A stretch of DNA of 64,000 nucleotides from Bog-950 sp046329495 (GCA_046329495.1 JAXLUO010000002.1:310001-374000), one strand, 5' to 3'; shown: positions 22,701 to 33,388, numbered from the stretch's first letter. The notes: a model not told the origin generated them from the letters alone. A program made the numbers and translations.

Positions 22701-24835
22701 AATGGAGTAGAAGCAGGAGGAGGTATGCCGCCGTTTACATGCACGGTAACCGAACCATCTATAGCGCCAAAGCACGATACATCTTTAAACGAATCAACAT
22801 CTACACTTATTACACAAGCATTACCTATCACAACCGAGCTGGTATCTAAGCAAGCAACCATGTATCTACTACATAAACAGTATAAGTTGCAGCACCTAAA
22901 CCGCTGAACACATTACCCAATGTCAAAAGCTGGCCACTCATTCAAAGAGTAAGTATAAGCAGGTGAACTGCCGGGCTGCGCTGATGGTAATACTACCATC
23001 GAACACGTTTGCACAGCTTGCATCAGTAGTTGTTCTGGTTGGCAGCGCGCTGTAGGTTGACCTACCAACAGAAAGTACGCCATACGCTTGTACAACCAAA
23101 GTTATCGCGTATTACTACGTCGTAACTTCCGGCAGCAAGACCGTTGAATGGGATGGAGTTTTGATACGTAGCGCCGTTATCAATGGAGTATTGGAATGGA
23201 GGAACACCACCTGTTGCGCTGATGGTAATGGCGCCCGTATTGCCACCGTTACAAGCCACATCAGTTACCTGAATATTGTTGATTGAAATAGGGGCTGCAC
23301 AATAACCCGCGCACCGCCGTTAAAGTTGCTGGGTACGGCTGCAACCCAATGCATCGGTAATAGAAACAAAGTTGTAGTTAGCCGTTACTGTTGGTGATAC
23401 CACAAAGTTATCGCCTGTGTTAATAACTCTGATATTAGAAGTAAGGATAAGGCCATCGGTATATACTATATCAAATGGAGCAGTGCCCGGGGCAAAGCTT
23501 AAATTAAGGTTGTTGTAGTGCCCGGATGACAAATAGTTTGTTGCACGGGCGACAGGCTGCCGTTAGGCGCAGGATTACCGATAATAAAGATAGCGTTTGA
23601 GTAAGCAGAGTTACCGCAACGGTCGGTGCTCTTACGGCGGAACACATGAAATTCCACTTGCAGGCACAGTGCCGGTAATGTTCCATGATGGAGTGGTTAC
23701 GCCTGATGGAACAAAAGTAACGCCGCCATCAACCGAACTTTCCCATTCATAAACAATGCTTCCACCGTTATTTAGGCTGAACACTACCGCTACCGGGGGT
23801 TACATCGGTTAATAAACCAACAGGCTGGCTTCTGCAAATATTAGTTCCGTTAGCCATACACCTATTTGTCCGCCATCTACTGCAGAGGAGCTACAGGAGT
23901 TACAACCAGATTAACCTGGTCGCCACCGCACAATGCGGTAAAACGAACTCAATATTATCGGCACTACCTAAACAGTTCCAAGGTTAATACCTGAAGCGCA
24001 ACATGCGGCTGAATAAACCTGGTTACCATTTATATAAACGGCTACATCATCATCGGCTGTAGCAAGTGTTAAGTTGTAATAGTTACAAGGAAAAAACCGC
24101 ATGACGTGCACGGATGGTGAACATATCTTCGGGCATTTCGCAACCAACCCAGCCGCTTGCCGTGTTAGGGCTTGGAGGTAAGTGCCCAATAGTTTTTGCT
24201 GTTAAACCCAATGTTCGCATCGTTGTAATAATTTCAACGGGCATTGGTATTAGGAATAGCGATATCGCCGGTGGCAAATGCTTCTACGTTCCAACTGTTG
24301 TTGCCTATGCCGGGGTCGGCTGCAGGGGTGCACACCTTATATTGTAAGGTAGCAGAACTTAAGCCAGGCACATAATCATGACAAGTGCCATCAAACGTTT
24401 TTGTGTTTACACGCACTGTTCCGTTAAAGGTAGAATACGAGTTTGATGACTGCGGTGGGTTACCACCCGGAGGGCATATACTGCCAGTCCATGATCGCGC
24501 AATGGAGAGGTAGAGTTGTTAAAACAATAACCGCCGAAGTATTGAGATGGTCATATCCCACTTGTAGGTTAATACACTGCTACCCAAATAGCGGAAGGAG
24601 TATGGGTTACCCGAGGTAACATTACTAATGTCGGCGTAGCTCATACTAACATCCACCTGTTGCCAGGCTGCTGTTGGGTTCAATGCACCGGCAGGTTCAG
24701 GGAATGCAGATAAACCGCATTGAGTTTTCGGCAATTATTTTTTAGGTGCTAAAAACACCAAAAAGGCTAATAAAGCAACAGTTTTGTTCCGGTTAAAGCA
24801 GATAGAGGTTTTACGGCAGGGGTATGGGTTTTCAA
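19760..24835 (-). pseudogene. Giant SprB-repeat T9SS type B protein C, frame broken many times
   Basis: Third member of the array, about 1690 residues if restored. The stop is at 19760-19762, after TVTLMR. The start is uncertain: no in-frame ATG survives, and a TTG at 24835 precedes a hydrophobic signal-like stretch. The head (CGLSAFPEPAGALNP, then a DDDVAVYINGNQVYS segment near 24050) is paralogous to that of gene B. Next come a GTAPFDIVYTDG module (23320-23532), also present in A, about 13 SprB units, and a gliding-associated C-terminal domain (NADGLNDRFEFDILG, GWDGTKDGKQLPNDTYVYR). The CAGNADACIDI unit is preceded by PLSTSGFIKHVT, the same context as in A and B. Indels interrupt nearly every repeat. 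Confidence 0.75.
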
Positions 24836-25009
24836 CGTTTTAGTCCGATAAGCAAAAGTCCACGAATAAAAAGTTTCGGTAAAATGAAACTTTGTGGCAA
24901 AATAAAACGTTAAAGGCAAATTCAAAAATTTTTCGCCGGAAAAAGCCTAACAGACTGTAATTGAATACATTTTAACCCTTATGAATGCCTAAAAACACTC
25001 TATAACCAA

Positions 25010-25036
25010 ATAAAAACCCCGGTTTAAATGGGTTTC
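25010..25036 (-). terminator. Weak hairpin after gene D
   Basis: AAACCC and GGGTTT flank CGGTTTAAAT just beyond the stop of gene D. The stem is short and may itself be damaged by a missing base, compared with the strong hairpins after B and C. Confidence 0.35.
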
Positions 25037-25054
25037 ATATAGTTTATGAACCGA

Positions 25055-28000
25055 TTACCGCATTAATGTTACGGTTCCGCTAAGATTTTCTTCGCCGTTA
25101 TCAAAGAACTTGACTCTCAATTGATAGACATAGGTATCTGAAGGAAGTTTCTTGCCATCCTTATTTGTTCCATCCCATGCATCACTGTTAATGATGCCGT
25201 TGCGTTGAGCCTCGTTAAAATAAACGCGCTCGCCCCAACGGTTTAAACACTGATAAACTCTACAGAGTTTGCACCCAGAATATCAAATTCAAATAGTCGT
25301 TCAGTTTGTCGGCATTTGGTGTAAAGGCGGTTGGGATAAAGTATTGCACCGCATTTTTAATCACCTCAATTGCCAACGAATCGTAACCCAGGCAACTATC
25401 GCCGTCCATCGCTATTAAAACGTAGCGGGTAGTTGTATCGTGTTGCCTGTGTAACCTGCAGGCAGTGCAGCTCAGGTGGAAATCAGGCGCCCAGGTATAA
25501 CTTAATATGCCGTGTGCCGATGAAGCATTACCGTTTAGCTGAACGGTTTGCCCCCGCACTGAAACCTGTCAGGTCCTGCATCTACCACAAAAGCCTGTGG
25601 CTCAGTAATAGTAAAGTTAGCCGAACTGATACAATTGTGGTCGTCCTGTGCTACAGCAGTATAAGTGCCCGCAACAAGGCCTGTAAAAATAGGGCTGGTT
25701 TGGTAAATACCATTCAGGAAGTATTCGTAGTTGCCGCTACCACCGGTTGCCTGTATCTCAACACGACCATCATTACCCTGGAAACATTTACATTGCCCGG
25801 TAAGGTGTTTACAGTTACAGCGGAAGGTTCTGGTTAAAGTAACCTGACTGATATGTACAACCAGGGCTATCTGTTATCGTTACAAAGTAGGTAATGCCTC
25901 CACTTAGATGCACGCCCATAACGCCCGACTGAACAGGCGTGGTGCTCCATGTATGTTCATACGGCGCACTGCCACCCGAAGTGCTTACAACAGCAAAGCC
26001 TGTAGCATTGCCGTTGCAATCGGGATCGTTACCCGATACGTTGGATAAAATAGCCTGAGCGTTCGGTTACAGTTATAGCCCTTCAACTGAAGTGCAGTTC
26101 TTTGTATCGGTTACGGTGGCTGCAATACCGGCACTACGCCGGTTGTCCGGGGTAGTTGGTCCGTTCGACCATCCGTAGGTATAACCCGGTGTGCCTCCGG
26201 TTACAGCAAGGCTAACGGCGCCATCAGGCGATCCGTTACAATTTGCAGGAGTAACAGTTTCGCTTATAACTATTGGTGCAGGTTGTCCTACCGTAGCGGC
26301 TTTTACATATTGGCAGCTATTGCTATCTGTTACAGTAACCACATACAGGCCGGCCGCTAATAAGCCATCGGTTGCGCCTATGTTAGCATCGCTCCACAAG
26401 TAAGTATAAGGTGCAGTACCACCAACACCTGCCGCAGTTACCGATCCATCGTTACCGCCATAGCAACTGGTATTAACCGGTGTTAAGGTTGCACCTAATT
26501 GCGAACCCGGCTGGGTAATTTGGTAAGTTGATTCGCATGGGCATAACCTGCGGCATCAGTTGCAACAAGGCTTTCATATACGCCGGCTTGCACACCCAAT
26601 AAGTCTTCGGTAGTAAAGCCATTAGACCATAACAAGCATGTCGGCATTCCTATTACGGTTACGTCTATTCCACCGGTGCTTAGGCCGTGGCACAATACGC
26701 TTATATTCTTTTCTAATTGCAGAATTAATTGCGGATTGCTGGTAATGCTTTGTGCTGTGCTGGCACTGCAGCCTGCACCGTCGGTAACTGTTACGCTGTA
26801 GTTGCCTGCTGGCAGGTTACTTGCGGTAGCTCCTGTGGCGCTATTGCTCCAGCTATAATTGTAAGTGCCATCGCCACCTGTAGCGGCAACGGTAATTGCG
26901 CCGGGCATCGTCACCATAACAACCTACATTAGTTACACTAACTACGTTCACCATTAACTTCGGCTTCTCGATGATAATTATGGTAACGTTGTTCTGGCAA
27001 GTATTAAAGTCGCGCACCAGTCCGTTATATACACCGCCTGAAAGGCCGGTAAATGCTGACTGCTGCCAGGTTGTGCCTGTCAATTGAATATTGGTAGGGA
27101 GGCACGCCACCTGTTTGGGTTAATGTAACGCTACCATCGGCACCGCCGGAACAGCTTACATCCGTTTGGTGATTGAACAGAAACATAGCGGCGCAGTCAT
27201 TGTTAACCGTTGCTGAGGTTGTTCCCTGGCATCCATTTACATCCACAACAATGATGTTGTAGTTGCCGGCAAGTAAACCTGTAAACACAGGGTTACTAAA
27301 CAACGGTCCGTTATTTAAGGAGTAACTATAAGGCGATGTGCTGCCGGAAGCATTTACGGTAATATTACCGTTAGCGTGCCTGCACAAGCTGCGTCTACTA
27401 CAGCTGCTGCAGATTGCCAGTTATTGGCCAATTACTACCGGGTTAGCCGGGAAGGCATAGGTGCAATTGTTTCCATCCTTAACAACAATGTTATAGCTGC
27501 CTGCAGGCAGGTTACTGAATACGGAGGTAGGCTGGTAGGTTGCGCCGTTATCCCAGAATAAGAGTAACTGCCTGAACCACCACCTGTAAACACATCTATG
27601 CGCCCGGGCATTTCGAGCCATTACATAAGGCATCAACCTTATTAATGAATACACTCACCGGCTGCGGTTGTGTTAATACTACCGAGTTGCCACTATACAC
27701 CACTGTACAACCATTGGCATCTTTTACCCATACGTTATAGAAACCTGCTGCAAGGTTACTGAATACGTTGGAGGCCTGCCAAACGCCGCCGGCGTTAACA
27801 GAATATTGAAGGCCACCATTGCCACCGGTTGCGTTAATAGTTATCGCCTATCGGTGCTGCCATAGCAACTTGGATTGGTGCTGTTTACACTAACAATTGA
27901 AGGCTGACCAACTGTAATAGTTATCAAGCGGTAAGCTTAAACTTTCGCAGCTACCGTTTACGGTATGCACCTTAAACGTGGTAGTGGTTCCCACAAACGG

Positions 28001-28833
28001 CGTAATCTGCGAGCCAGGCACCTACCAATAAGCCATTGCCGTTATTATACCAGTGGTAATCGCCACCAAATACGGCACCACTTGTGGAAAGTGTAACAAG
28101 GCCGGGTTGGTACAAAATATCTGGTTGCAGAAACACCTGGGATCAGGAATTGGCGGAGTCCAGGTAGCCAACACTTCAGCCCCTATGTCATCGCTGCCGC
28201 AGGCATTTGCAAAATCGCCTACCCAACCGTTGCCGGTAGCTGGTGGAGAGAACAGACCCATACAAGGCGGCAAAACACTTGCAGTTAATGCTGTTGCTGA
28301 TTACGTAAGGACCGCAGTGCTGATCTTCGGCAGAACAGCCGCAAGATGTTGGTGCTGCAAAGAACAGCCACCATCGTAAGAATAGAGCTACACTGGTCGC
28401 ATGCCCGCAGGCAAAGCATCGTGCTGCGGTAACAGTCAAAACAATCATCTTCCCAACCTTCAACCCTGCAGTTGCAGGTATTGCGGAACAGGATACGCTG
28501 CTGCACTACTCGCACTACGCGGGCTATTCAACAAGGTTACATCCCGACCGGTAACCCAGCCATAACTCCTCCGGAGTTAACGCCAATAGTGGTTCCACCA
28601 ACAAAACCCTGACCGTCAAGATCGGCATTATCTGCACCCCACCAACGGAAACGAAATTCATTGTCGTTTAATTCGCCGGTAATAGGGTCATCCACACTTT
28701 CCACCCAACTGTAACCAACTGCCATTTGAATGTTCATACAACCATCGTTGTATGTTTGTGCCTTCAACTGGGTTGTAGCCAGCATAACAAATGCGGCTAA
28801 CAGTAAGGTAATTTTATGTAAAGCTTTAATCAT
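25055..28833 (-). pseudogene. SprB-repeat T9SS type B protein D, frame broken many times
   Basis: First and shortest of the four repeat proteins, about 1260 residues if restored. The ATG at 28833 opens 98 clean codons: a signal peptide ending in QLKAQ, then a head starting TYNDGCMNIQMAVGYSWVES with FRFRWWGADNADLDGQGF, unlike the heads of A, B and C. A cysteine-rich stretch follows (near 28.3-28.5 kb, GWEDDCFDCYRS in one frame). About ten SprB units come next (CSGGADGSVTL, CHGLSTGGIDV, CNGSPDGAVSL). The C-terminal T9SS type B domain is readable across two frames (YFIPTAFTPNADKLNDY and the end TVTLMR before the stop at 25055). Gene E lies 35 bases upstream, so the two are probably co-transcribed. 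Confidence 0.75.
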
Positions 28834-28868
28834 TGCTGCTTATTTAAGGTAGCTTAGGTTAATAGGGT

Positions 28869-29693
28869 TTAGTGTTCGTTTTGCATGTTAGGGTAAACAC
28901 CTTTCTTGGTGTCTTCCAGCACTTTTATGGTATGCTCGCGATAGGTCTTCGCATCAAAATCTTCGGGGAATTTAAAGTCCTTACCGTATAGGCGTTCAAA
29001 TTCGGCAGGTTTAAATACAAAGTACCAGTTGCGCAGCGCTAATTGGTAGTTGTAGTCATCCTTAATCTCATTTCCGGTGTTTTGCTTTACCGGCTTTTCT
29101 AAACCAATTGTTACGCCTATAAACTTAGGTATATAAGGCAGTTTGTAGTACCCGTTATAGTAGGGGTTTAATGCAGTAAGTTCCAAGTGTTCTCGAAACG
29201 TTTGATACTCCTCGGTATACAAACGTTGCCAGGCACTGATGCGTTGTTCGTAGTTACTAAGTTCGGTATTTACATCTTTCTTTAAATCAGGCAGAGGGAA
29301 GTGCGGGAATAACTGGTTGCGTTTCTGCTCGCTGATTTTTGAAGCCTTATACCAGTCATACATCGGGTGATGAAACTCGTCGCCTTTTCAGGAGTTTTAA
29401 CCCCCAGGGTGCTCCAGGCGATATTTAATTTCTAACTGTTAATTGGTTGAATTCGTTGCTCCACTCCTTAGCTGATTGCCGATCCATTTATTTATATCCT
29501 CCAGCGTATAGCTCTTTAGCCAAAACCTTAGTTAGTTGGGGGAAACTTTTCAGGATTGTCGCGGGTTAAACCGGCCATAGTTAAAACTCGTTAAAAGGAT
29601 TAACTTGTTGGGCGTTAACTGCTATGGCAAATAGTAGAAGTATTACAGTGGCTACCAACTCCACAAGGGGATTGGGGGTGTATTATGGTTCAT
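28869..29693 (-). CDS. Secreted protein E of unknown function, frame disrupted in its 5' third
   Basis: I do not recognise this family. The last 164 codons (29363 down to 28869) are open: MYDWYKASKISEQK to KGVYPNMQNEH, rich in Tyr, Lys and Glu. Upstream, coding sense continues in shifted frames: FHHP, LEIKYRLEHPG, SYTLEDINKWIGNQL, GLTRDNPEKFPPTN, then a signal peptide LLLFAIAVNAQQVNPFNEF, back to an ATG at 29693. At least four small indels are needed to restore about 274 codons. The product would be exported and carries no T9SS tail. It is the first gene before protein D with a 35-base gap, so it may assist or accompany that surface protein (inference). Confidence 0.6.
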
Positions 29694-29977
29694 ACAGATG
29701 CTTTAGTGGCTTATGGACGTAAATATAAAAGAAGACTTAAAAAAGTATTAAAAGGTGGCAATGAATTTACAGGCTAATTAAATAAATAACAGCTTAATAA
29801 TGCAGTATTTGCATATGCTGTATTACTTAATATTTGTTCTGGCATTGCCTTCAGTGTAATTCTCCTGAGCGCTTCGTTGGTAGTTATGCCCGCCTGGCCC
29901 TGGAAATAGCTAATTTTAACCCGTCTTGATAAAATATTCATTCGTTCCACCCGTCAATACATGCTATACGAGATGGA
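29694..29977. promoter_or_regulatory. Divergent intergenic region between gene E and an ECF sigma gene
   Basis: This 284-base AT-rich spacer holds no gene. A minus-strand TATATTTA box (29720-29727) lies 27 bases upstream of the gene E ATG and matches the box before gene A. On the plus strand no clear TAnnTTTG box was found before the sigma gene. Confidence 0.4.
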
Positions 29978-30004
29978 ATGACTATGGTAAACTTAAGTAT
30001 AACA

Positions 30005-30570
30005 ATGGCAGATGCACAGAACGAAAGCCTGCGGCAGATAGTTGAAAAAGAACGACGCCGCCTGCTCGAGTTCATTCGCAAACGGGTACCTACGCAGGAA
30101 GATGCGGAGGATGTGCTGCAGGATGTGTTTTATGAACTGGTGAACACTTATCGCCTGATGAAGCCGGTGGAGCAAATGGCCAGTTGGTTGTTTACGGTGG
30201 CCCGCAATAAAATTACCGACCGTTATCGTAAAAAGAAGCCCGATTCGCTGGAAGAGCACTTTGGCCTGCGTGCCGGTGACGATGGCGACCGCCTTGATAT
30301 TTCCGACTTTTTGCCGTCGAACACCAATAGCCCCGAAACAGAAATGATGCGCGAAGCCATCATGCAGGGATTGGTACAGGCGTTAGATGAGTTACCGAAA
30401 GAACAACGCGAGGTATTTATTATGCACGAGATTGAAGACATGAGTTTTCAGGAAATAAGCGAGAAAAAACCGGTGCCAACGTAAATACGCTGCTTTCGCG
30501 TAAACGTTATGCGGTGTTATACCTGCGCGAACGTTTACAGAACCTGTATAACGACCTATTCTCTAACTAA
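30005..30570 (+). CDS. ECF-family RNA polymerase sigma factor, C-terminus frameshifted
   Basis: Sigma-70 of the ECF type. Region 2 is seen in RKRVPTQEDAEDVLQDVFYEL and MASWLFTVARNKITDRYRKK; region 4 in LDELPKEQREVFIMHEIEDMSFQEISEK. The annotated frame stops at 30482. The expected end (GANVNTLLSRKRYAVLYLRERL..NLYNDLFSN) follows in another frame to 30570, after a run of six A near 30470. Adding one base gives 188 aa, normal for the family, so this looks like a homopolymer sequence error. I prefer the ATG at 30005 (MADAQNESLRQ) to the in-frame one at 29978. A small membrane gene follows 10 bases later. Its nearness to the adhesin array suggests, but does not show, that it controls surface proteins. 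Confidence 0.85.
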
Positions 30571-30580
30571 TAATTGTGTT

Positions 30581-30934
30581 ATGAAACCGATGTTTTGGAT
30601 TTGGAGAATTGCAGGGGGCTTAGCGCTTTTTGCCCTGGGTTTTGTGTTGTTTGGTTATGTAACCATGGAATTGTGGAACTGGATTATGCCCTACCTGTTT
30701 AAACTGCCGGTGGTTGATTTTAAAATGGCGATTGGCATGGTCGTACTCTCCAAAATATTATTGGGCGGTATTCGTGTAAAAGCACAGGGCCCCTGGGGCC
30801 AACGCCGGTACTGGAAAGCTAAATGGGAAAGCATGAGTTCCGAAGAGCGGGAAAACTTTAAGCACGAGTTTGCTGAAAGGTGCCGCCACCGCTGGGCTCG
30901 CACCGAAGCTACAGCCGAAAGAGGACAAGCATAA
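30581..30934 (+). CDS. Small two-helix membrane protein downstream of the ECF sigma gene
   Basis: 117 residues from the ATG at 30581 (MKPMFWIWRIAGG). Two hydrophobic segments cover about residues 5-28 and 42-64, followed by a basic tail with SSEERENFKHEFAERC. It begins 10 bases after the sigma stop, so the two form an operon. Small membrane proteins beside ECF sigmas often act as anti-sigma factors, but no zinc-binding anti-sigma motif is present and the role is open. The hairpin at 30942 ends the unit. Confidence 0.65.
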   Translation: MKPMFWIWRIAGGLALFALGFVLFGYVTMELWNWIMPYLFKLPVVDFKMAIGMVVLSKILLGGIRVKAQGPWGQRRYWKAKWESMSSEERENFKHEFAERCRHRWARTEATAERGQA

Positions 30935-30941
30935 AAGAATC

Positions 30942-30975
30942 AGAAAAAGACGGCCCTTGCCGTCTTTTTCTTTTT
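30942..30975 (+). terminator. Strong hairpin terminator of the sigma operon
   Basis: Perfect 13-bp stem AGAAAAAGACGGC / GCCGTCTTTTTCT with a CCTT loop, then more T. It ends the sigma operon before the next plus-strand gene. Confidence 0.85.
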
Positions 30976-31004
30976 GGTATGTTTACCCCATTAATTATCC
31001 TTCC

Positions 31005-31595
31005 GTGCTTTTTATAAAACTATACCTGGTTTTATTGCAACTACTTCACAACCCGGTGCCCCCACAGGTAAACGGCGAAATACCGGGAGCATTTACCGTT
31101 TATTTTGAGCAAAATGGCAAGCGCATAGACCCTGCAAAAGGTGCGGTTACGCTTAGTGCAGCACCGTTTGACCTGGTAATAGAACTGCCTGAAAAAGGCG
31201 GGGTGCTTGTAAATGCCTCGCTGGAACCTTTTACCTATAAACCCGCACATAAGGGCAAGCCAAAAGAAAAGCTGCTTGGTTTTGTGAACCCGGTATTGCA
31301 GGAAGGTTATCTGAACAAGGGAAAAGAAATTTTGCTGGCAGATGATGCCCCCGCCTATTGGTTTTATGAAAATGACAGCACGCACAGTTTTAATACCGTA
31401 GTTAATGACAACGGGGCTTTTATCTGCAAACGCCGCATTGAAAAAATAACCTTTGCTAAAACAGCACAGAAGGAAGTAATTGAGGGGAATATGCCTGCGC
31501 TTTATCTGGTTTTTATGCGGGTGCAAAAAACAGCTACCGGTAAAGAATTAGAATTACGGCGGTTTACCGTGGTTGTAAACTTCACAAAGGCTTAG
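31005..31595 (+). CDS. Hypothetical protein with a hydrophobic N-terminus
   Basis: No family recognised. The frame is open further upstream, but that extension crosses the preceding terminator. I therefore take the GTG at 31005, which begins a hydrophobic stretch (LFIKLYLVLLQLL) that could be a signal peptide or anchor. This gives 196 residues. The rest reads like a beta-rich exported domain (GAFTVYFEQNGKRIDP, FDLVIELPEKGGVLVNAS, WFYENDSTHSFNTVVNDNG, ending RRFTVVVNFTKA). It converges on the histidine kinase with only two bases between the stops. Confidence 0.6.
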   Translation: MLFIKLYLVLLQLLHNPVPPQVNGEIPGAFTVYFEQNGKRIDPAKGAVTLSAAPFDLVIELPEKGGVLVNASLEPFTYKPAHKGKPKEKLLGFVNPVLQEGYLNKGKEILLADDAPAYWFYENDSTHSFNTVVNDNGAFICKRRIEKITFAKTAQKEVIEGNMPALYLVFMRVQKTATGKELELRRFTVVVNFTKA

Positions 31596-31597
31596 CC

Positions 31598-33388
31598 TTA
31601 TACAGGTAAGGTAAACTTACAACAAGTGCCTCCGGCTTTTCCATCCTCAATCCATATTTTGCCATGCAGGTGCTCTACAATTTTTTTGCAGATGGTAAGT
31701 CCGATGCCCGTGCCCGAATATTCGTTGCGCGAGTGTAGCCGTTGAAAGATATCAAACACTTTCTCGCGGTAATCGGGTTCAATACCTATACCATTATCGC
31801 AGAAACTGAAGTAATAAAAGTTATCGCTGCGCATACAGCTTATTTCGAGAGTAGGGTCGGTAGTACGGGAATATTTAATGGCATTGCTGATAAGGTTCTG
31901 AAACAACTCAACCATGTAATTGTAATTAGCAAGTACGGTTGGCAGTTCGGTAACTTTAACCACCATTTGCTTAAGGTTTAATTGAGGCTCTAAAAACGCT
32001 AAGGCATCGGCAGCCACTTTATTCAAATCAACGTTTTCCAGCCTTGTTTTAGGGTCAATTTTCGAGAGTGTAAGCAGGCTGTTTATTAAGTGATACATCC
32101 GCGTTGCACCTTCGCGCGCATAAAACAGGTAATCAAGCTCTTCCTTATCCAGTTTTCCGCTACTTCGCTTTTCAAGCATTTGCAGGTAAAGAGTTACCAT
32201 CCGCAACGGTTCTTTTAAATCGTGCGAAGCTACATGCGCAAACTGTTTCAATTCGTAGTTCGATATCTCGAGCTTATGTGCATATTCCTCTACCTCTTCA
32301 TTTTTGCGTTTAAGCATATTGGCCTCCCGCTGCTTCTCCTCTAACTCAAAACCGAGCCGCACATCCGAAACTGCGGAAGACTTATCGAACTCATAGGTTT
32401 TATCCTTCTCTTCCTGAAAACGCTTACGCATCTCCAATGCGCCCTTATAATCGCCCTTTTCTTCCAGCGTTAAACTCCATTCTTCCAGCAAATTAGCCTG
32501 GTTCATTTTCGATTCAGAATCGCGTTGCGCTTCCTCAATCATCTGCAGGTAACCAATGGCGCCATCATAATCCTTTTTCAGGCGAAGCGCACAGGCCATA
32601 TTAAAGTAACCGTTTATAACGTAAAAAGCACTGCCGGCCTGCGACAGATAGCCTATACCTTCTTCCAGTTTTGCAAGCCCCTTATCAAAATCGCTGTGCA
32701 GGGCACAGGTAAGATAGCCGATGTTTACACAGCAATTCCCCAGCCCTCTCTTATCCCCTATTTCAAGAAATATAGCCTCGGCCTGCACCTGGTAATCAAT
32801 AGCCTTTTGTGTGCCTTTAATACCGGGATAATTATTGGCGTACGAAATATAACAACGGGCAATGCCCTGCTTATTACCTATTTCAACAAACAGGTCGTGC
32901 GCTTTATTTATATACTGCAACCTCGATTCATCGAGCTCAAATTCGCGGTAAAGCGTTACAATATTAAAGTAAAGGCCGGCCAGAATGCTCTTGTCGTTGT
33001 TACTTAAAGCAGGCTGATGTTCCAGCAAACGTATACCTGCATCGTATGCCCTGCGGCTCTGCGCCAATTCGCCTAAAAAATTGCAGTTAACGCCAATCAT
33101 TCGAAGTGCATTAGCCTCCAGGCTTGCATTGCCCAACTCGCGCGCTAAAACCAGGCATTCGTAAGCTAATTGATGCGACACTGCATACTTGCTGCTAAGG
33201 TGATTATGGTAAATGCATTGCTGCAGTAATATCTCGGCTTCCAGTGCTTTGTAATCTTCTGTTCGCGCCTGTTGCAGGTAAGCAACACTGGTACGCTCAA
33301 AAGCTGCATCCCGCCTGGCTATCAGGTTTTTCAGTTCCTGCAGGCGGTGATCAGTTTCCGCGCTGCTATGTAATTTATCAGTATTCAC
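31598..33388 (-). CDS. Cytoplasmic TPR-containing sensor histidine kinase
   Basis: 596 residues, no membrane segment. Residues ~40-340 form helical TPR-like repeats (NKQGIARCYISYANNYPG, GDKRGLGNCCVNIGYL, KGDYKGALEMRKRF). A coiled coil follows (ELEEKQREANMLKRKNEEVEE). The HisKA motif is FAHVASHDLKEPLRMV with phospho-acceptor His389. The HATPase domain has an N-box (QNLISNAIKYSR, Asn500 region), DNGIG at 531-535 and GTGIGL at 559-564, ending KFTLPV. It should autophosphorylate and pass phosphate to a response regulator, but none is encoded nearby. The TPR part probably senses a protein partner. It lies beyond the rplV terminator and is likely a separate unit. Confidence 0.9.
   Translation of the reverse strand: MNTDKLHSSAETDHRLQELKNLIARRDAAFERTSVAYLQQARTEDYKALEAEILLQQCIYHNHLSSKYAVSHQLAYECLVLARELGNASLEANALRMIGVNCNFLGELAQSRRAYDAGIRLLEHQPALSNNDKSILAGLYFNIVTLYREFELDESRLQYINKAHDLFVEIGNKQGIARCYISYANNYPGIKGTQKAIDYQVQAEAIFLEIGDKRGLGNCCVNIGYLTCALHSDFDKGLAKLEEGIGYLSQAGSAFYVINGYFNMACALRLKKDYDGAIGYLQMIEEAQRDSESKMNQANLLEEWSLTLEEKGDYKGALEMRKRFQEEKDKTYEFDKSSAVSDVRLGFELEEKQREANMLKRKNEEVEEYAHKLEISNYELKQFAHVASHDLKEPLRMVTLYLQMLEKRSSGKLDKEELDYLFYAREGATRMYHLINSLLTLSKIDPKTRLENVDLNKVAADALAFLEPQLNLKQMVVKVTELPTVLANYNYMVELFQNLISNAIKYSRTTDPTLEISCMRSDNFYYFSFCDNGIGIEPDYREKVFDIFQRLHSRNEYSGTGIGLTICKKIVEHLHGKIWIEDGKAGGTCCKFTLPV

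Noticed and set aside
11205..24835. Programmed frameshifting to explain the broken repeat genes
   Set aside because: There are dozens of breaks at unrelated sites in both directions, without a common slippery sequence.
1..28800. Regularly spaced repeats as a CRISPR array
   Set aside because: The period is about 225 bp, copies are divergent and the DNA codes for protein domains. There are no spacers or cas genes.
30870..31004. Upstream extension of the hypothetical gene at 31005
   Set aside because: It runs through the end of the preceding gene and a strong terminator hairpin; the GTG at 31005 is a better start.
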